Shown here one piece after another: positions 35,347-43,380 of a stretch of DNA of 64,000 bases. Below the pieces are notes generated by a model. That model ran no database searches. It saw only the letters and a program-made list of their open reading frames with translations, and was not told the origin of the DNA. Every line of letters starts with the position of its first letter. Positions within the stretch are counted from its first letter, which is position 1. The position numbers were made by a program, and so were the translations under genes. Source of the stretch: an uncultured Hyphomicrobiales bacterium (GTDB lineage: Bacteria; Pseudomonadota; Alphaproteobacteria; Rhizobiales; Beijerinckiaceae); contig CAIOVE010000018.1 in the NCBI GenBank assembly GCA_903861645.1, positions 1-64,000 of the forward strand, in the 5' to 3' direction.

Positions 35347-36555
35347 ATGTCATCGGCGCGAACCGACTCACAGGTGTTCATTTCCGGCGCCGGTCCGGTG
35401 GGGCTGTGCCTCGCCCTGCTGCTGGCGCGCGCGGGCGTCGACGTGCGCGTCTGCGAGGCGGAGCCGACGATATCGGAGGATCTGCGCGCCTCGACCTTTC
35501 ACCCGCCGACGCTTGACCTGCTGGAGCCGCTCGGCGTCACGGCGACGTTGCTGGAACAGGGCCTGATTTGCCCGCACTGGCAGATTCGCCTGCACCCGAC
35601 GGGCGAACGCGCGGTGTTCGATCTTTCCGTCCTCGCCGGGGACACCGGCCATCCCTATCGCTTGCAGGTCGAGCAATGGAAACTTTCGCGCGCGCTGCTC
35701 GACGCGCTGCGCGCCGAACCGCGCGCCGAGGTGACGCTTGGCGCGCCGGTGGTCGGCATGTCGCAGGACAACGATTGCGTCGCCATTGAAATCGAGCGCG
35801 ACGGACGACGCGAAACCCATCGCGCGCTGATCGCGGTGGGCGCGGATGGGGCGCGCAGCTTCATCCGGCGCGCGCTCGACATTCCCTTCGAGGGCGAGAC
35901 CTATCCCGAAATCACGCTGCTGCTGACCACTCTGTTTCCCTTCGAGGATCATCTCGAGGGCTTGTCGAACGTCACCTATTGCTGGAAGGCCGGCGGTAAT
36001 TTCAGCCTGCTGAAAGTGCCCGGACGCTGGCGCGTGTCGATCTATCCACGCGAGGACCTGCCGATCGAGGAACAACTCGCCGACAAGATGATTCAGGCGA
36101 GCATGAACGACATCGTGCCGCGGTCCGAGCCATGGGTTCTCAACGAGAAGCGCGATTATCGGGTACACCAGCGCATCGTTCCGACCTATGTCAGGGGTCG
36201 CGTGGCGCTGGCCGGCGACGCCGCGCATCTCAACAGCCCGTCGGGCGGCATGGGGCTCAACGGCGGCATTCAGGACGCCTTCGAACTCGCCGCCGCGCTG
36301 ACGGATATTCTCGGGCGCGGCGCGCCCCTGTCGCGGCTCGATCTCTACGACCGGCGCCGGCGCCCCATCGCGCGTGACCAGATCATCGCGCAGGCCGATC
36401 GCAACCGCGCCCGCATGCGCGAGAAAGACCCGGCGCGACGCATGGAAATGCTGGCCGAGCTTCAGGCGATCACCGCGGATCGCGCGCGGCTGCGTGACTA
36501 TCTGCTGAAATCATCGATGATCGAGGGGTTGCGTCAGGCCGCGCGCATCGTCTGA
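35347..36555 (+). CDS. FAD-dependent monooxygenase (PF01494 family)
   Basis: 402 residues from the ATG at 35347 with GGAG 5 bases upstream; the longer form from 35311 would start inside the palindrome. FAD motifs: FISGAGPVGLCLALLLARAG, the DG motif AVGADGARSFIRRALD and the GD motif RVALAGDAAHLNSPSGGMGL. It is a single-component class A hydroxylase using NAD(P)H and O2 on an aromatic or N-heteroaromatic ring. The operator upstream links it to the GntR locus at 22-25.8 kb, and a maleate-isomerase-like gene follows by 37 bases. The substrate is unknown. Confidence 0.85.
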   Translation: MSSARTDSQVFISGAGPVGLCLALLLARAGVDVRVCEAEPTISEDLRASTFHPPTLDLLEPLGVTATLLEQGLICPHWQIRLHPTGERAVFDLSVLAGDTGHPYRLQVEQWKLSRALLDALRAEPRAEVTLGAPVVGMSQDNDCVAIEIERDGRRETHRALIAVGADGARSFIRRALDIPFEGETYPEITLLLTTLFPFEDHLEGLSNVTYCWKAGGNFSLLKVPGRWRVSIYPREDLPIEEQLADKMIQASMNDIVPRSEPWVLNEKRDYRVHQRIVPTYVRGRVALAGDAAHLNSPSGGMGLNGGIQDAFELAAALTDILGRGAPLSRLDLYDRRRRPIARDQIIAQADRNRARMREKDPARRMEMLAELQAITADRARLRDYLLKSSMIEGLRQAARIV

Positions 36556-36592
36556 GCCGCGGCCCCGCGTCCCGTTACGCATGGAGGCCTGA

Positions 36593-37354
36593 ATGAGCGT
36601 CGAATACGCGCGCAAGGGACTGATGGGCGTGCTGACGCCGCAGGCCAACACGACCGTCGAGCCGGAATACGCGGTCATGACGCCGCCGGGCTACGCTTTC
36701 ATCAACGCGCGCATGTTGTCGCCGCACAAGACGATCGAGGAACGCCTCGTCGACTATTTCACCAATCTCGACAGGTTCGCGCGCCAGTTCGCCAACGCGC
36801 CGATTGGCGCCATGGCCTTCGCCTGCACGGGCACGTCGTATCTCGCCGGTCGCGAGGCGGAGGACAAGGCGCTGGGCGACCTGTCACGCTCCCTCGGCAT
36901 TCCCGTCATCAGCGCCGCGACGGCCGTGGTGATCGCGCTCAACGCGCTGGGCGCCCGGCGCATCGCGTTGGTGTCGCCCTACGAGGGGCGGCTCGACGCG
37001 GCGTGCACGCCCTATTGGGAGTCACGTGGGTTCGATGTCGCGGTGAAGACCAGCGCGGCGCGGCCGGGCGAGAATTTTCATCCGATCTATTCCCTGCCGT
37101 CGGGCGCCGCGCGGCAGGCGCTCGATGAAATCACCGATGACAAGCTCGACGCCATCGTCATGCTGGGCACGGGCATGCCGACGCTCGCGCCCATCGCCGC
37201 GACGCCGTTTCATCGCGGCGCGCCGGTGCTGTCATGCATGTTCGCGCTGATCTGGGCCGGAACGGTCCTGCTCGACGGCGTCGAGCCGAGCGCGGACAGT
37301 CTGCGACAGTGGCTGACCGGCGACTGGTGGCGGGGACGCCTGCCGCCCGCCTGA
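36593..37354 (+). CDS. Asp/Glu racemase superfamily protein, maleate isomerase / arylmalonate decarboxylase-like
   Basis: 253 residues, ATG with GGAGG 6 bases upstream. The fold is recognised by GLMGVLTPQANTTVEPEYAV, MAFACTGTSYLAG with Cys78, and IALVSPYEGRLDAACTPYWE. Maleate isomerases and racemases use two cysteines (about 76 and 194), and arylmalonate decarboxylase keeps only the second. Here the first is kept, but the second region reads VMLGTGMPTLAP, with glycine/threonine instead. So a standard two-cysteine racemase is unlikely. It shares an operon with the flavin monooxygenase and a regulon with the hydratase/lyase genes, which suggests work on a maleate-like acid (inference). Confidence 0.8.
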   Translation: MSVEYARKGLMGVLTPQANTTVEPEYAVMTPPGYAFINARMLSPHKTIEERLVDYFTNLDRFARQFANAPIGAMAFACTGTSYLAGREAEDKALGDLSRSLGIPVISAATAVVIALNALGARRIALVSPYEGRLDAACTPYWESRGFDVAVKTSAARPGENFHPIYSLPSGAARQALDEITDDKLDAIVMLGTGMPTLAPIAATPFHRGAPVLSCMFALIWAGTVLLDGVEPSADSLRQWLTGDWWRGRLPPA

Positions 37355-37387
37355 CCCCGATTTGCCGAAGAGGTTTAAAAAAAGTGT

Positions 37388-37415
37388 TTGACACGGCTAT
37401 TTCTAAGATATATCT
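37388..37415 (+). promoter_or_regulatory. Promoter -35 element and palindrome upstream of the YqjI-like gene
   Basis: A perfect TTGACA at 37388-37393 is followed by the 10-base palindrome AGATATATCT at 37406-37415, which would cover the -10 region (for example TATATC at 37409-37414, spacing 15). This placement fits autorepression by the PadR-type regulator. A further inverted repeat, AGAGCGA (37427-37433) with TCGCTCT (37448-37454), lies in the leader. Confidence 0.55.
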
Positions 37416-37470
37416 GATTAGCTCATAGAGCGAATTTGATAGATTGATCGCTCTTGTGAAAGTCAGGCAT

Positions 37471-38031
37471 ATGAAAAACGGAATGAATCATTTGAAGCAT
37501 GAACACATGGGTCGCGGCGACCATGGCGGCGGTCGCCACGGCATGGGACGCGGCGGTCACGGCGGCGGACGCCGCCGCATGTTCGACGCGGGCGAATTGC
37601 GGCTGGTGCTGCTGCGGTTGATCGAGGGTCGGGCGCGGCACGGCTACGATCTCATCCGCGAGATCGAAACCCGGACCGGCGGCGCCTATGCGCCGAGCCC
37701 CGGCATCGTTTATCCCACGCTGACCCTGCTCGAGGAACTCGAGCACATTCAGGCCACGACGTCGGAAGGCGCCAAGAAGGCCTTCTCGCTGACGCCGGCG
37801 GGCGAGGCCTATCTGGCCGAACGCCGGGCCGAGGCCGACGCGGCGCTCGGGCGACTGGACGCGCTGCGCGCGGAAAGCGGCCGGATCGAATCGGGCCCCG
37901 TCTGGCGCGCCATGCAGAACCTCAAGGCCGCGATGGCCCAACGGCTGGCCGGCGAACCGGAAAAGCGCATCCTGTTCGACACGGCGGATATTCTCGACGA
38001 GGCCGCCCGCAAGATCGAGCGCCTGTCATGA
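37471..38031 (+). CDS. PadR-family metal-responsive regulator, YqjI-like
   Basis: 186 residues from the ATG at 37471; a TTG at 37444 in the same frame is less likely. The first 36 residues are rich in His and Gly (His7, 10, 12, 18, 23, 30), forming a metal-binding arm as in E. coli YqjI, which binds nickel. The PadR winged helix follows: RLVLLRLIEGRARHGYDLIR, SPGIVYPTLTLLEEL and KAFSLTPAGEAYLAE. The stop overlaps the start of a siderophore-interacting ferric reductase (ATGA), matching the yqjI/yqjH pairing, although in E. coli that pair is divergent. Probably represses its own operon. Confidence 0.88.
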   Translation: MKNGMNHLKHEHMGRGDHGGGRHGMGRGGHGGGRRRMFDAGELRLVLLRLIEGRARHGYDLIREIETRTGGAYAPSPGIVYPTLTLLEELEHIQATTSEGAKKAFSLTPAGEAYLAERRAEADAALGRLDALRAESGRIESGPVWRAMQNLKAAMAQRLAGEPEKRILFDTADILDEAARKIERLS

Positions 38032-38789
38032 GCGAGGCGACAATGACCCGACACCAGATCAGCCGCGTGCGGCGCGAAACACGGCGGCGGACGCTTGCCG
38101 TCGCCAGCGTCGAGCGGCTGACGCCGCGCATGCAACGCGTCCATTTCACGTCGGACGATTTGCGCGATTTCGACAGCGGCGCCCCGGACGATCACATCAA
38201 GCTGTTCCTGCCGACGCCCGAGGGCCCGCAAAGCCGCGATTACACGCCGCGCGCCTTCGACGCGGCGCGGGGGCGGCTGACCGTTGATTTCGCCCTGCAC
38301 GAAGCCGGCCCGGCGACGGCCTGGGCGCTGGCCGCGAAGGCCGGCGACCGGCTGGAAATCGGCGGGCCGCGCGGCTCCAACATCGTCGCGGACGATTTCG
38401 ACTGGTATCTGCTGATCGGCGACGAAACGGCCCTGCCCGCCATCGGCCGGCGTCTCGAGGAACTGCGGCCGGGCGTACCCGTCACGACCGTCGTCGCCAT
38501 CGACGACGACGGCGAGCGGCAGACCCCCGTCACGCGCGCCGCGTGGACGCCCGTGTGGGCGGTTCGCAAGCCCGCCATGACCGACGACGCCGCGCTCATT
38601 CTCGACGCCCTCGCGGGCCATGAGCCGCCGCCCGGCGACGGCTACGTCTGGATCGCGGCGGAAGGACGCGTCGCCCGCGCGCTGCGCGTCCATTTCGTGG
38701 AGGCGCTCGGCCACCCGCGGGAATGGATCAAGGCAGCCGGCTACTGGTCGCGCGGGCAGGTCGCCGTCCACGAGACCTTCAAGGACTGA
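38028..38789 (+). CDS. Siderophore-interacting protein, NAD(P)H-dependent ferric reductase (YqjH-like)
   Basis: 253 residues. The FAD-binding beta-barrel carries SRDYTPRAFD, the flavin motif of the SIP family. The middle has GGPRGSNIV and YLLIGDETALPAIGRRLEEL, and the C-terminal GYVWIAAEGRVARAL and EWIKAAGYWSRGQ are typical of ViuB/YqjH. It reduces ferric siderophores in the cytoplasm to release iron. It is translationally coupled to the YqjI-like regulator, so control by metal (nickel or iron excess) is likely. No siderophore receptor is encoded in the window. Confidence 0.9.
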   Translation: MSEATMTRHQISRVRRETRRRTLAVASVERLTPRMQRVHFTSDDLRDFDSGAPDDHIKLFLPTPEGPQSRDYTPRAFDAARGRLTVDFALHEAGPATAWALAAKAGDRLEIGGPRGSNIVADDFDWYLLIGDETALPAIGRRLEELRPGVPVTTVVAIDDDGERQTPVTRAAWTPVWAVRKPAMTDDAALILDALAGHEPPPGDGYVWIAAEGRVARALRVHFVEALGHPREWIKAAGYWSRGQVAVHETFKD

Positions 38790-38809
38790 ACGCGACCATC
38801 GCGCGCGGC

Positions 38810-40135
38810 CTATCCGGCGGTGACGTCGACGATTTCCTTGCCGTTGAGCACGCGTTCCGCCTGCTCACGGTCGAGATCGCCTTCCCAGGTGCCAATGACC
38901 ACCGTCGCCACGCAGTTCCCGACAAGATTGCCCAGCGCGCGCGCCATCCCCACGAACCAGTCAACGGACAGGACAAGCACCAGTCCGATGGCGGGAATCG
39001 CGGGGACCGCGTTCAGGGTGGCCGCGAGAATGACGATGGCCGATCCGGGTACGCCGTGGGCGCCCTTGGATGTGACGAGAGAAATGCCCAGCACGAGCAG
39101 CAGGTCGCCAAACGACAGGGGCGTATTGGTGGCCTGCGCGATGAACACCACCGCGAGCGTCAGATAGATCGAGAAAGCATCGAGGTTGAATGAATAGCCG
39201 GTGGGCACGACGAGCCCAACGACGGAATCCTTCACGCCGAGGCGCTCAAGCTTGCGCATGATTTGCGGCAACACGGCGTCCGACGAGGCCGTGCCCAGCA
39301 CGATCGTCAGTTCCTCGCGCAAATAGGCGAGGAACTTGAGGATGTTGAGGCCGGCCGCGCGCATGACGAGACCGAGAACGCCAAGGACGAAAACGGCGAC
39401 CGAAACGTAGAACAGCAGCACCAGCGACAGCAATTGCCGCAGCGAGCCAACGCCATACTTGCCGACGGTGTAGGCCACCGCGCCCAGCACGCCGAGCGGC
39501 GCGACGCGCACGATCAGGCCCATGGCCTTGAACAGCACGGTTGCGATGGCGTCGATCATCGACGTCACCTTTTCGCCTTTCTCGCCACCGACCAGCGCGA
39601 GGCTAACGCCGAAAATAATAGCGAAAAAAAGCACTTGCAGAACGTCGTTGCGGGCCAGCGCGTCGATCGAGGTCGTCGGTATGATGTTGAGCAGAAAACT
39701 GCCCACGCCACCGCCCTGCAATTTATGGGCGTTGTCGGCGAAGGCGCCCAGCGCCTTGCCATCGAGCGTGGCTGTATCGATGTTCATGCCGTGGCCGGGT
39801 CCGAAAATGAACGCCGTCGCGAGGCCAAGCGCGAGCGCGATGGTGGTCATGACCTCGAAATAGACCAACGCCTTCACGCCAACACGCCCGACCTTGCGCA
39901 GATCGCCCGCGCCCGCGATGCCGTGCACCACCACGCAGAAGACGATGGGGCCGACGATCATCGAAATGAGTTTCAGGAAGGCGTCGCTGAACACCTTGAG
40001 ACCAATGGCGAAATCGGGCGTGGCGACGCCGAGCGCTATGCCAAGCGCGAGCGCGGCGATGACTTGCGCGAAAAGCGATTTATATAGCGGAGGACGAACG
40101 GATGTCGCCGTGGGCGTGATCGTTGCAGCGGTCAT
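38810..40135 (-). CDS. dctA: C4-dicarboxylate:cation symporter DctA
   Basis: 441 residues from the ATG at 40135, preceded by GGAAGGA; the longer frame to 40318 is spurious. Eight or more hydrophobic helices alternate through the protein. Family blocks include LKLISMIVGPIVFCVVVHGI near residue 60, NDVLQVLFFAIIFGVSLAL, and GISLVTSKGAHGVPGSAIVI followed by AATLNAVPAIP. DctA imports succinate, fumarate and malate with Na+ or H+. It is convergent with the SIP gene and divergent from btaA. No dctB/dctD sensor pair is adjacent. Confidence 0.92.
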   Translation of the reverse strand: MTAATITPTATSVRPPLYKSLFAQVIAALALGIALGVATPDFAIGLKVFSDAFLKLISMIVGPIVFCVVVHGIAGAGDLRKVGRVGVKALVYFEVMTTIALALGLATAFIFGPGHGMNIDTATLDGKALGAFADNAHKLQGGGVGSFLLNIIPTTSIDALARNDVLQVLFFAIIFGVSLALVGGEKGEKVTSMIDAIATVLFKAMGLIVRVAPLGVLGAVAYTVGKYGVGSLRQLLSLVLLFYVSVAVFVLGVLGLVMRAAGLNILKFLAYLREELTIVLGTASSDAVLPQIMRKLERLGVKDSVVGLVVPTGYSFNLDAFSIYLTLAVVFIAQATNTPLSFGDLLLVLGISLVTSKGAHGVPGSAIVILAATLNAVPAIPAIGLVLVLSVDWFVGMARALGNLVGNCVATVVIGTWEGDLDREQAERVLNGKEIVDVTAG

Positions 40136-40341
40136 GAGCGGCAATCCTTCCCAAAATGCGTGAAATGACGCCATCCCGGCGCTTGAAAAAGCCGCGCCAA
40201 CGGCATGACACAGGATGGTCAGCAAACCATGTGCCACGCCGCCAGGCGACCGTCGCGATACTGGAAAAAATCCTTCACGCCGCCGTCGTAACGCCCGCCT
40301 ACATCGCCTCGTCATCACGAACGATTCGATGGGACAGGCTC

Positions 40342-41601
40342 ATGGCGGTATCGCGCGGCGCGCAAATGGTTCAACGCACCACCGTCGCCGGCCTCGCCGA
40401 CGCGGTGCATCGTGGCGCGCCGCTGTCGCGCGAGGGCATCCTCGAACGCCTGTTCACGCTGGCCTTTCGCGGCCTTGTCTATCCGCAAATCTGGGAAGAC
40501 CCGGTCGTCGACATGGCGGCGCTGAACCTTGGCCCGAGGGACCGGGTGATCACCATCGCGTCGGGCGGCTGCAACGCGCTGAGCTATCTCGTCGCCGACC
40601 CCGCCCGAGTCACCGCCGTCGATCTCAATGGCGCGCATGTCGCATTGACGCGCCTGAAACTGGCCGCCGCCCAATGGCTGCCCGATTACAAGAGCTTCCG
40701 CCTCTTCTTCGCCAACGCGGCGAGCCCGGAAAACGTGGCCGCCTACGATCGCCATCTGCGCCCCGTGCTCGATCCCGTCACGCGTGACTATTGGGACGCG
40801 CGCGGCCCGCTTGGCCGCCGGCGCATCGAGATGTTCGCGCGCGGCTTCTACAATCACGGGCTGCTCGGCCGCTTCATCGGCGCCGGCCATCTGATCGGTC
40901 GCCTTTATGGCGCTAACCCCGCGATCATGCTGACCGCGCGGAATCGCGACGAGCAGCGCGCGCTGTTCGAACGCCATATCGCGCCGGTGTTCGAGCGTCC
41001 GACGATGCGCTGGTTGTTGCGCCAGCCCGCCTCGCTTTACGGCCTCGGCATCCCACCGGCGCAGTATCGCGCGCTCGCCAGCGACGACGACAGGGGCATC
41101 GGCGCCGTGCTGCGCCGCCGGCTTGAAAAACTGTGCTGCGATTTCGATCTGCGCGACAACTATTTCGCCTGGCAGGCCTTTGGCCGCGGATACGCGCCCG
41201 ACGACAACGCCTCGCTGCCGCCCTATCTCGAACGAGACAATTTCGAGACGGTTCGCGCGCGCGCCGGCCGGGTTTCCGTTGTCCATGGCTCGATGACGGC
41301 GACCCTGCGCGACCTGCCCGCCGACGCGCTCGACGCCTACGTGCTGCTCGACGCGCAGGACTGGATGAACGACGACGACCTGACCGCGCTCTGGTCGGAA
41401 ATAACGCGCACGGCGCGGCCCGGTGCGCGCGTGATTTTCCGCACCGCCGCGGATGAGCGCCTCCTGCCGGGCCGCGTGCCCGACGCGATCCTGAATTGCT
41501 GGTCCCATGACGAGGCGCGTTGCCGCGAGCTCGACGCGCGCGACCGCTCCTCTATTTACGGCGCGTTCCATCTCCATACGCTGACGGACGCCGCTCGATG
41601 A
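40342..41601 (+). CDS. btaA: BtaA: S-adenosylmethionine:diacylglycerol 3-amino-3-carboxypropyl transferase (DUF3419)
   Basis: 419 residues from the ATG at 40342; an ATG at 40366 is also possible. DUF3419 landmarks: FRGLVYPQIWEDPVVDMAAL, the SAM-binding-like RVITIASGGCNALSYLVADP with AVDLNGAHVALTRLKLAAAQ, then FARGFYNHGLLGRFIGAGH and the C-terminal YVLLDAQDWMNDDDLTALWS. BtaA moves the aminocarboxypropyl group of SAM onto diacylglycerol, the first step of betaine lipid (DGTS) synthesis. The stop overlaps the btaB start (ATGA). In relatives this pair is induced by phosphate starvation; I see no convincing Pho box upstream. Confidence 0.9.
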   Translation: MAVSRGAQMVQRTTVAGLADAVHRGAPLSREGILERLFTLAFRGLVYPQIWEDPVVDMAALNLGPRDRVITIASGGCNALSYLVADPARVTAVDLNGAHVALTRLKLAAAQWLPDYKSFRLFFANAASPENVAAYDRHLRPVLDPVTRDYWDARGPLGRRRIEMFARGFYNHGLLGRFIGAGHLIGRLYGANPAIMLTARNRDEQRALFERHIAPVFERPTMRWLLRQPASLYGLGIPPAQYRALASDDDRGIGAVLRRRLEKLCCDFDLRDNYFAWQAFGRGYAPDDNASLPPYLERDNFETVRARAGRVSVVHGSMTATLRDLPADALDAYVLLDAQDWMNDDDLTALWSEITRTARPGARVIFRTAADERLLPGRVPDAILNCWSHDEARCRELDARDRSSIYGAFHLHTLTDAAR

Positions 41602-42335
41602 ACGACGCCGCGAGCCATATGGATCGCATGTATCGTCATCAGCGGCACTTCTACGACGCGACGCGCAAATTCTACCTTTTGGGCCGCGATGGCCTGATCC
41701 GGGATCTTCGTCCGCCGCCCGGTGGCGGCGTGCTTGAAATCGGCTGCGGCACGGCGCGCAATCTCGTGCTCGCCGCGCGCGCCTACCCGACCGCGCGCCT
41801 GCATGGCGTCGATATCTCCGAGGAAATGCTGACCACCGCGCGCCAGACGATCGCGCGCGAAAATCTCGTCGACCGCGTGCGCGTCGCCCAGGGCGACGCG
41901 ACGGATTTCGATCCCGAGGCCCTGTTCGGCGTCGCCACCTTCGATCGCGTTTTCGTTTCCTACGCCCTGTCGATGATCCCGCCCTGGCAAGCCGCGCTTG
42001 ATCACGCCGCGCGGCTCGTCGCGCCCGGCGGCTCCCTGCACATCGTCGATTTCGGCGATTTCGAGCGGCTGCCAAGCCTGTTCGGCCTTGGCCTGCGGCG
42101 CTGGCTCAAGACGTTCTCGGTGACGCCGCGCGTCGAACTGGACGCCGAGCTTTCGCGCGCCTGTGACCGCCGCGCCCTTTCCAAGCAGGTCGAAAAACGC
42201 TTTCGCGGCTATGCGATTCACGCGGTCGCGCGCGCGAGGCCCATTGGTGGAGACGACGCACATGGACGCGACGCTCGGCGTGACGAGACAGCGATTGTCG
42301 CGGGCGCCAGCCGGGCGCAGGGCGCCGGCGCCTGA
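41598..42335 (+). CDS. btaB: BtaB: diacylglyceryl-homoserine N-methyltransferase
   Basis: 245 residues from the ATG at 41598. The SAM-binding motif LEIGCGTARNL is at about residues 46-56. MYRHQRHFYDATRKFYLLGR at the N-terminus and FVSYALSMIPPWQAALDHA in the middle are typical of BtaB. It trimethylates the homoserine headgroup made by BtaA, giving the betaine lipid DGTS. The last 25 codons overlap the next glycosyltransferase gene by 74 bases, so the C-terminal tail after HAVARARP may be unconserved. Confidence 0.88.
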   Translation: MNDAASHMDRMYRHQRHFYDATRKFYLLGRDGLIRDLRPPPGGGVLEIGCGTARNLVLAARAYPTARLHGVDISEEMLTTARQTIARENLVDRVRVAQGDATDFDPEALFGVATFDRVFVSYALSMIPPWQAALDHAARLVAPGGSLHIVDFGDFERLPSLFGLGLRRWLKTFSVTPRVELDAELSRACDRRALSKQVEKRFRGYAIHAVARARPIGGDDAHGRDARRDETAIVAGASRAQGAGA

Positions 42336-43380
42336 GGCCGATCGTCCACCGCGCATTCTGATCGCGACGGACGCCTACAGGCCACAGGTCAATGGCGTCG
42401 CGCGCACGCTTGAATGGCTGGCGGAAGAGGCGACCGCGCTCGGCGCGGAAATCGTGATGCTCACGCCCGAGCGGTTTCCGACAATTCCCGCGCCCAGTTA
42501 TCCCGCCTTGCCGCTGGCGCTCGCCACGCCCGCGGCGATCGCCCGCGAGATCGAACGGCATCGCCCCGACGCGGTGCATATCGCGACGGAGGGACCGATC
42601 GGCTTTCTCGCGCGTCGCCACTGCCGCGCGACGGGCCGGCCCTTCACGACGTGCTATCACACGCGCTTTCCCGAATATCTCGCCGCGCGCTGGCCGATCC
42701 CGTTGTCGTGGAGTTACGCCGCGTTGCGCCGCTTTCATAACGCGGCGGCCGCGACGATGGTGTCGACGCCCGCCCTCAAGGCCGAGCTGGAATCCCGCGG
42801 TTTCAACAAGCTGGTCTTGTGGCGGCGCGGCATTCCGCTGGCGCGCTTCACCGGGGACGTCGGTCCGCGGCATGACTGGCCGCGGCCGGCGTTTCTCTAT
42901 GTCGGACGCGTCGCGGTGGAGAAAAACCTGGAAGCGTTTCTCGACCTCGATCTGCCCGGAACAAAAATCGTCGTTGGCGACGGACCGGCGCGCGCGGGTT
43001 TCGAGCAGCGTTACCAAAACGCCATTTTCACGGGACGTCTTGACGGCGTCGAACTGGCGCGCGCCTACGCCAGCGCCGACGCCTTCGTGTTTCCGAGCCT
43101 CACCGACACGTTCGGCCTCGTCATGCTCGAAGCCATGGCCGCGGGCCTTCCCGTCGCGGCCTTTCCGGTGACCGGACCGCGCGACGTCGTCGGCGATTCC
43201 GGCTGTGGCGTGCTCGACACCGACTTGCGCAAGGCGGCGCTGGCGGCGCTGGACATTCCACGCGACCGATGCCGGGCGCACGCCGCGCGCCACTCCATGC
43301 GCGAAAGCGCGCGCGGCTTTCTCGACAATATCGCGACCGCGATCGGCGTTCGCGCGGCGAGTCTTCAAGCCGTGGGCTGA
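42262..43380 (+). CDS. GT4 family glycosyltransferase, SQD2/lipid-glycosyltransferase-like
   Basis: 372 residues from the ATG at 42262, with GGAG 9 bases upstream and a 74-base overlap with btaB. N-terminal RILIATDAYRPQVNGVARTL is the acceptor-domain glycine-rich loop. VGRVAVEKNLEAFLD and IVVGDGPARAGFEQRYQ belong to the donor domain, and SLTDTFGLVMLEAMAAGLP is the retaining GT4 motif in the form seen in SQD2-like lipid glycosyltransferases. No membrane helix is evident, consistent with a peripheral enzyme. Context with btaAB suggests it glycosylates diacylglycerol (inference). Stop region overlaps the convergent phosphoesterase gene by 16 bases. Confidence 0.82.
   Translation: MDATLGVTRQRLSRAPAGRRAPAPEADRPPRILIATDAYRPQVNGVARTLEWLAEEATALGAEIVMLTPERFPTIPAPSYPALPLALATPAAIAREIERHRPDAVHIATEGPIGFLARRHCRATGRPFTTCYHTRFPEYLAARWPIPLSWSYAALRRFHNAAAATMVSTPALKAELESRGFNKLVLWRRGIPLARFTGDVGPRHDWPRPAFLYVGRVAVEKNLEAFLDLDLPGTKIVVGDGPARAGFEQRYQNAIFTGRLDGVELARAYASADAFVFPSLTDTFGLVMLEAMAAGLPVAAFPVTGPRDVVGDSGCGVLDTDLRKAALAALDIPRDRCRAHAARHSMRESARGFLDNIATAIGVRAASLQAVG

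Noticed and set aside
40136-40341. Pho box upstream of btaA
   Set aside because: ATGACAC at 40206 followed by TGGTCAG is only a partial match to two spaced CTGTCAT-type repeats, too weak to report as a site.
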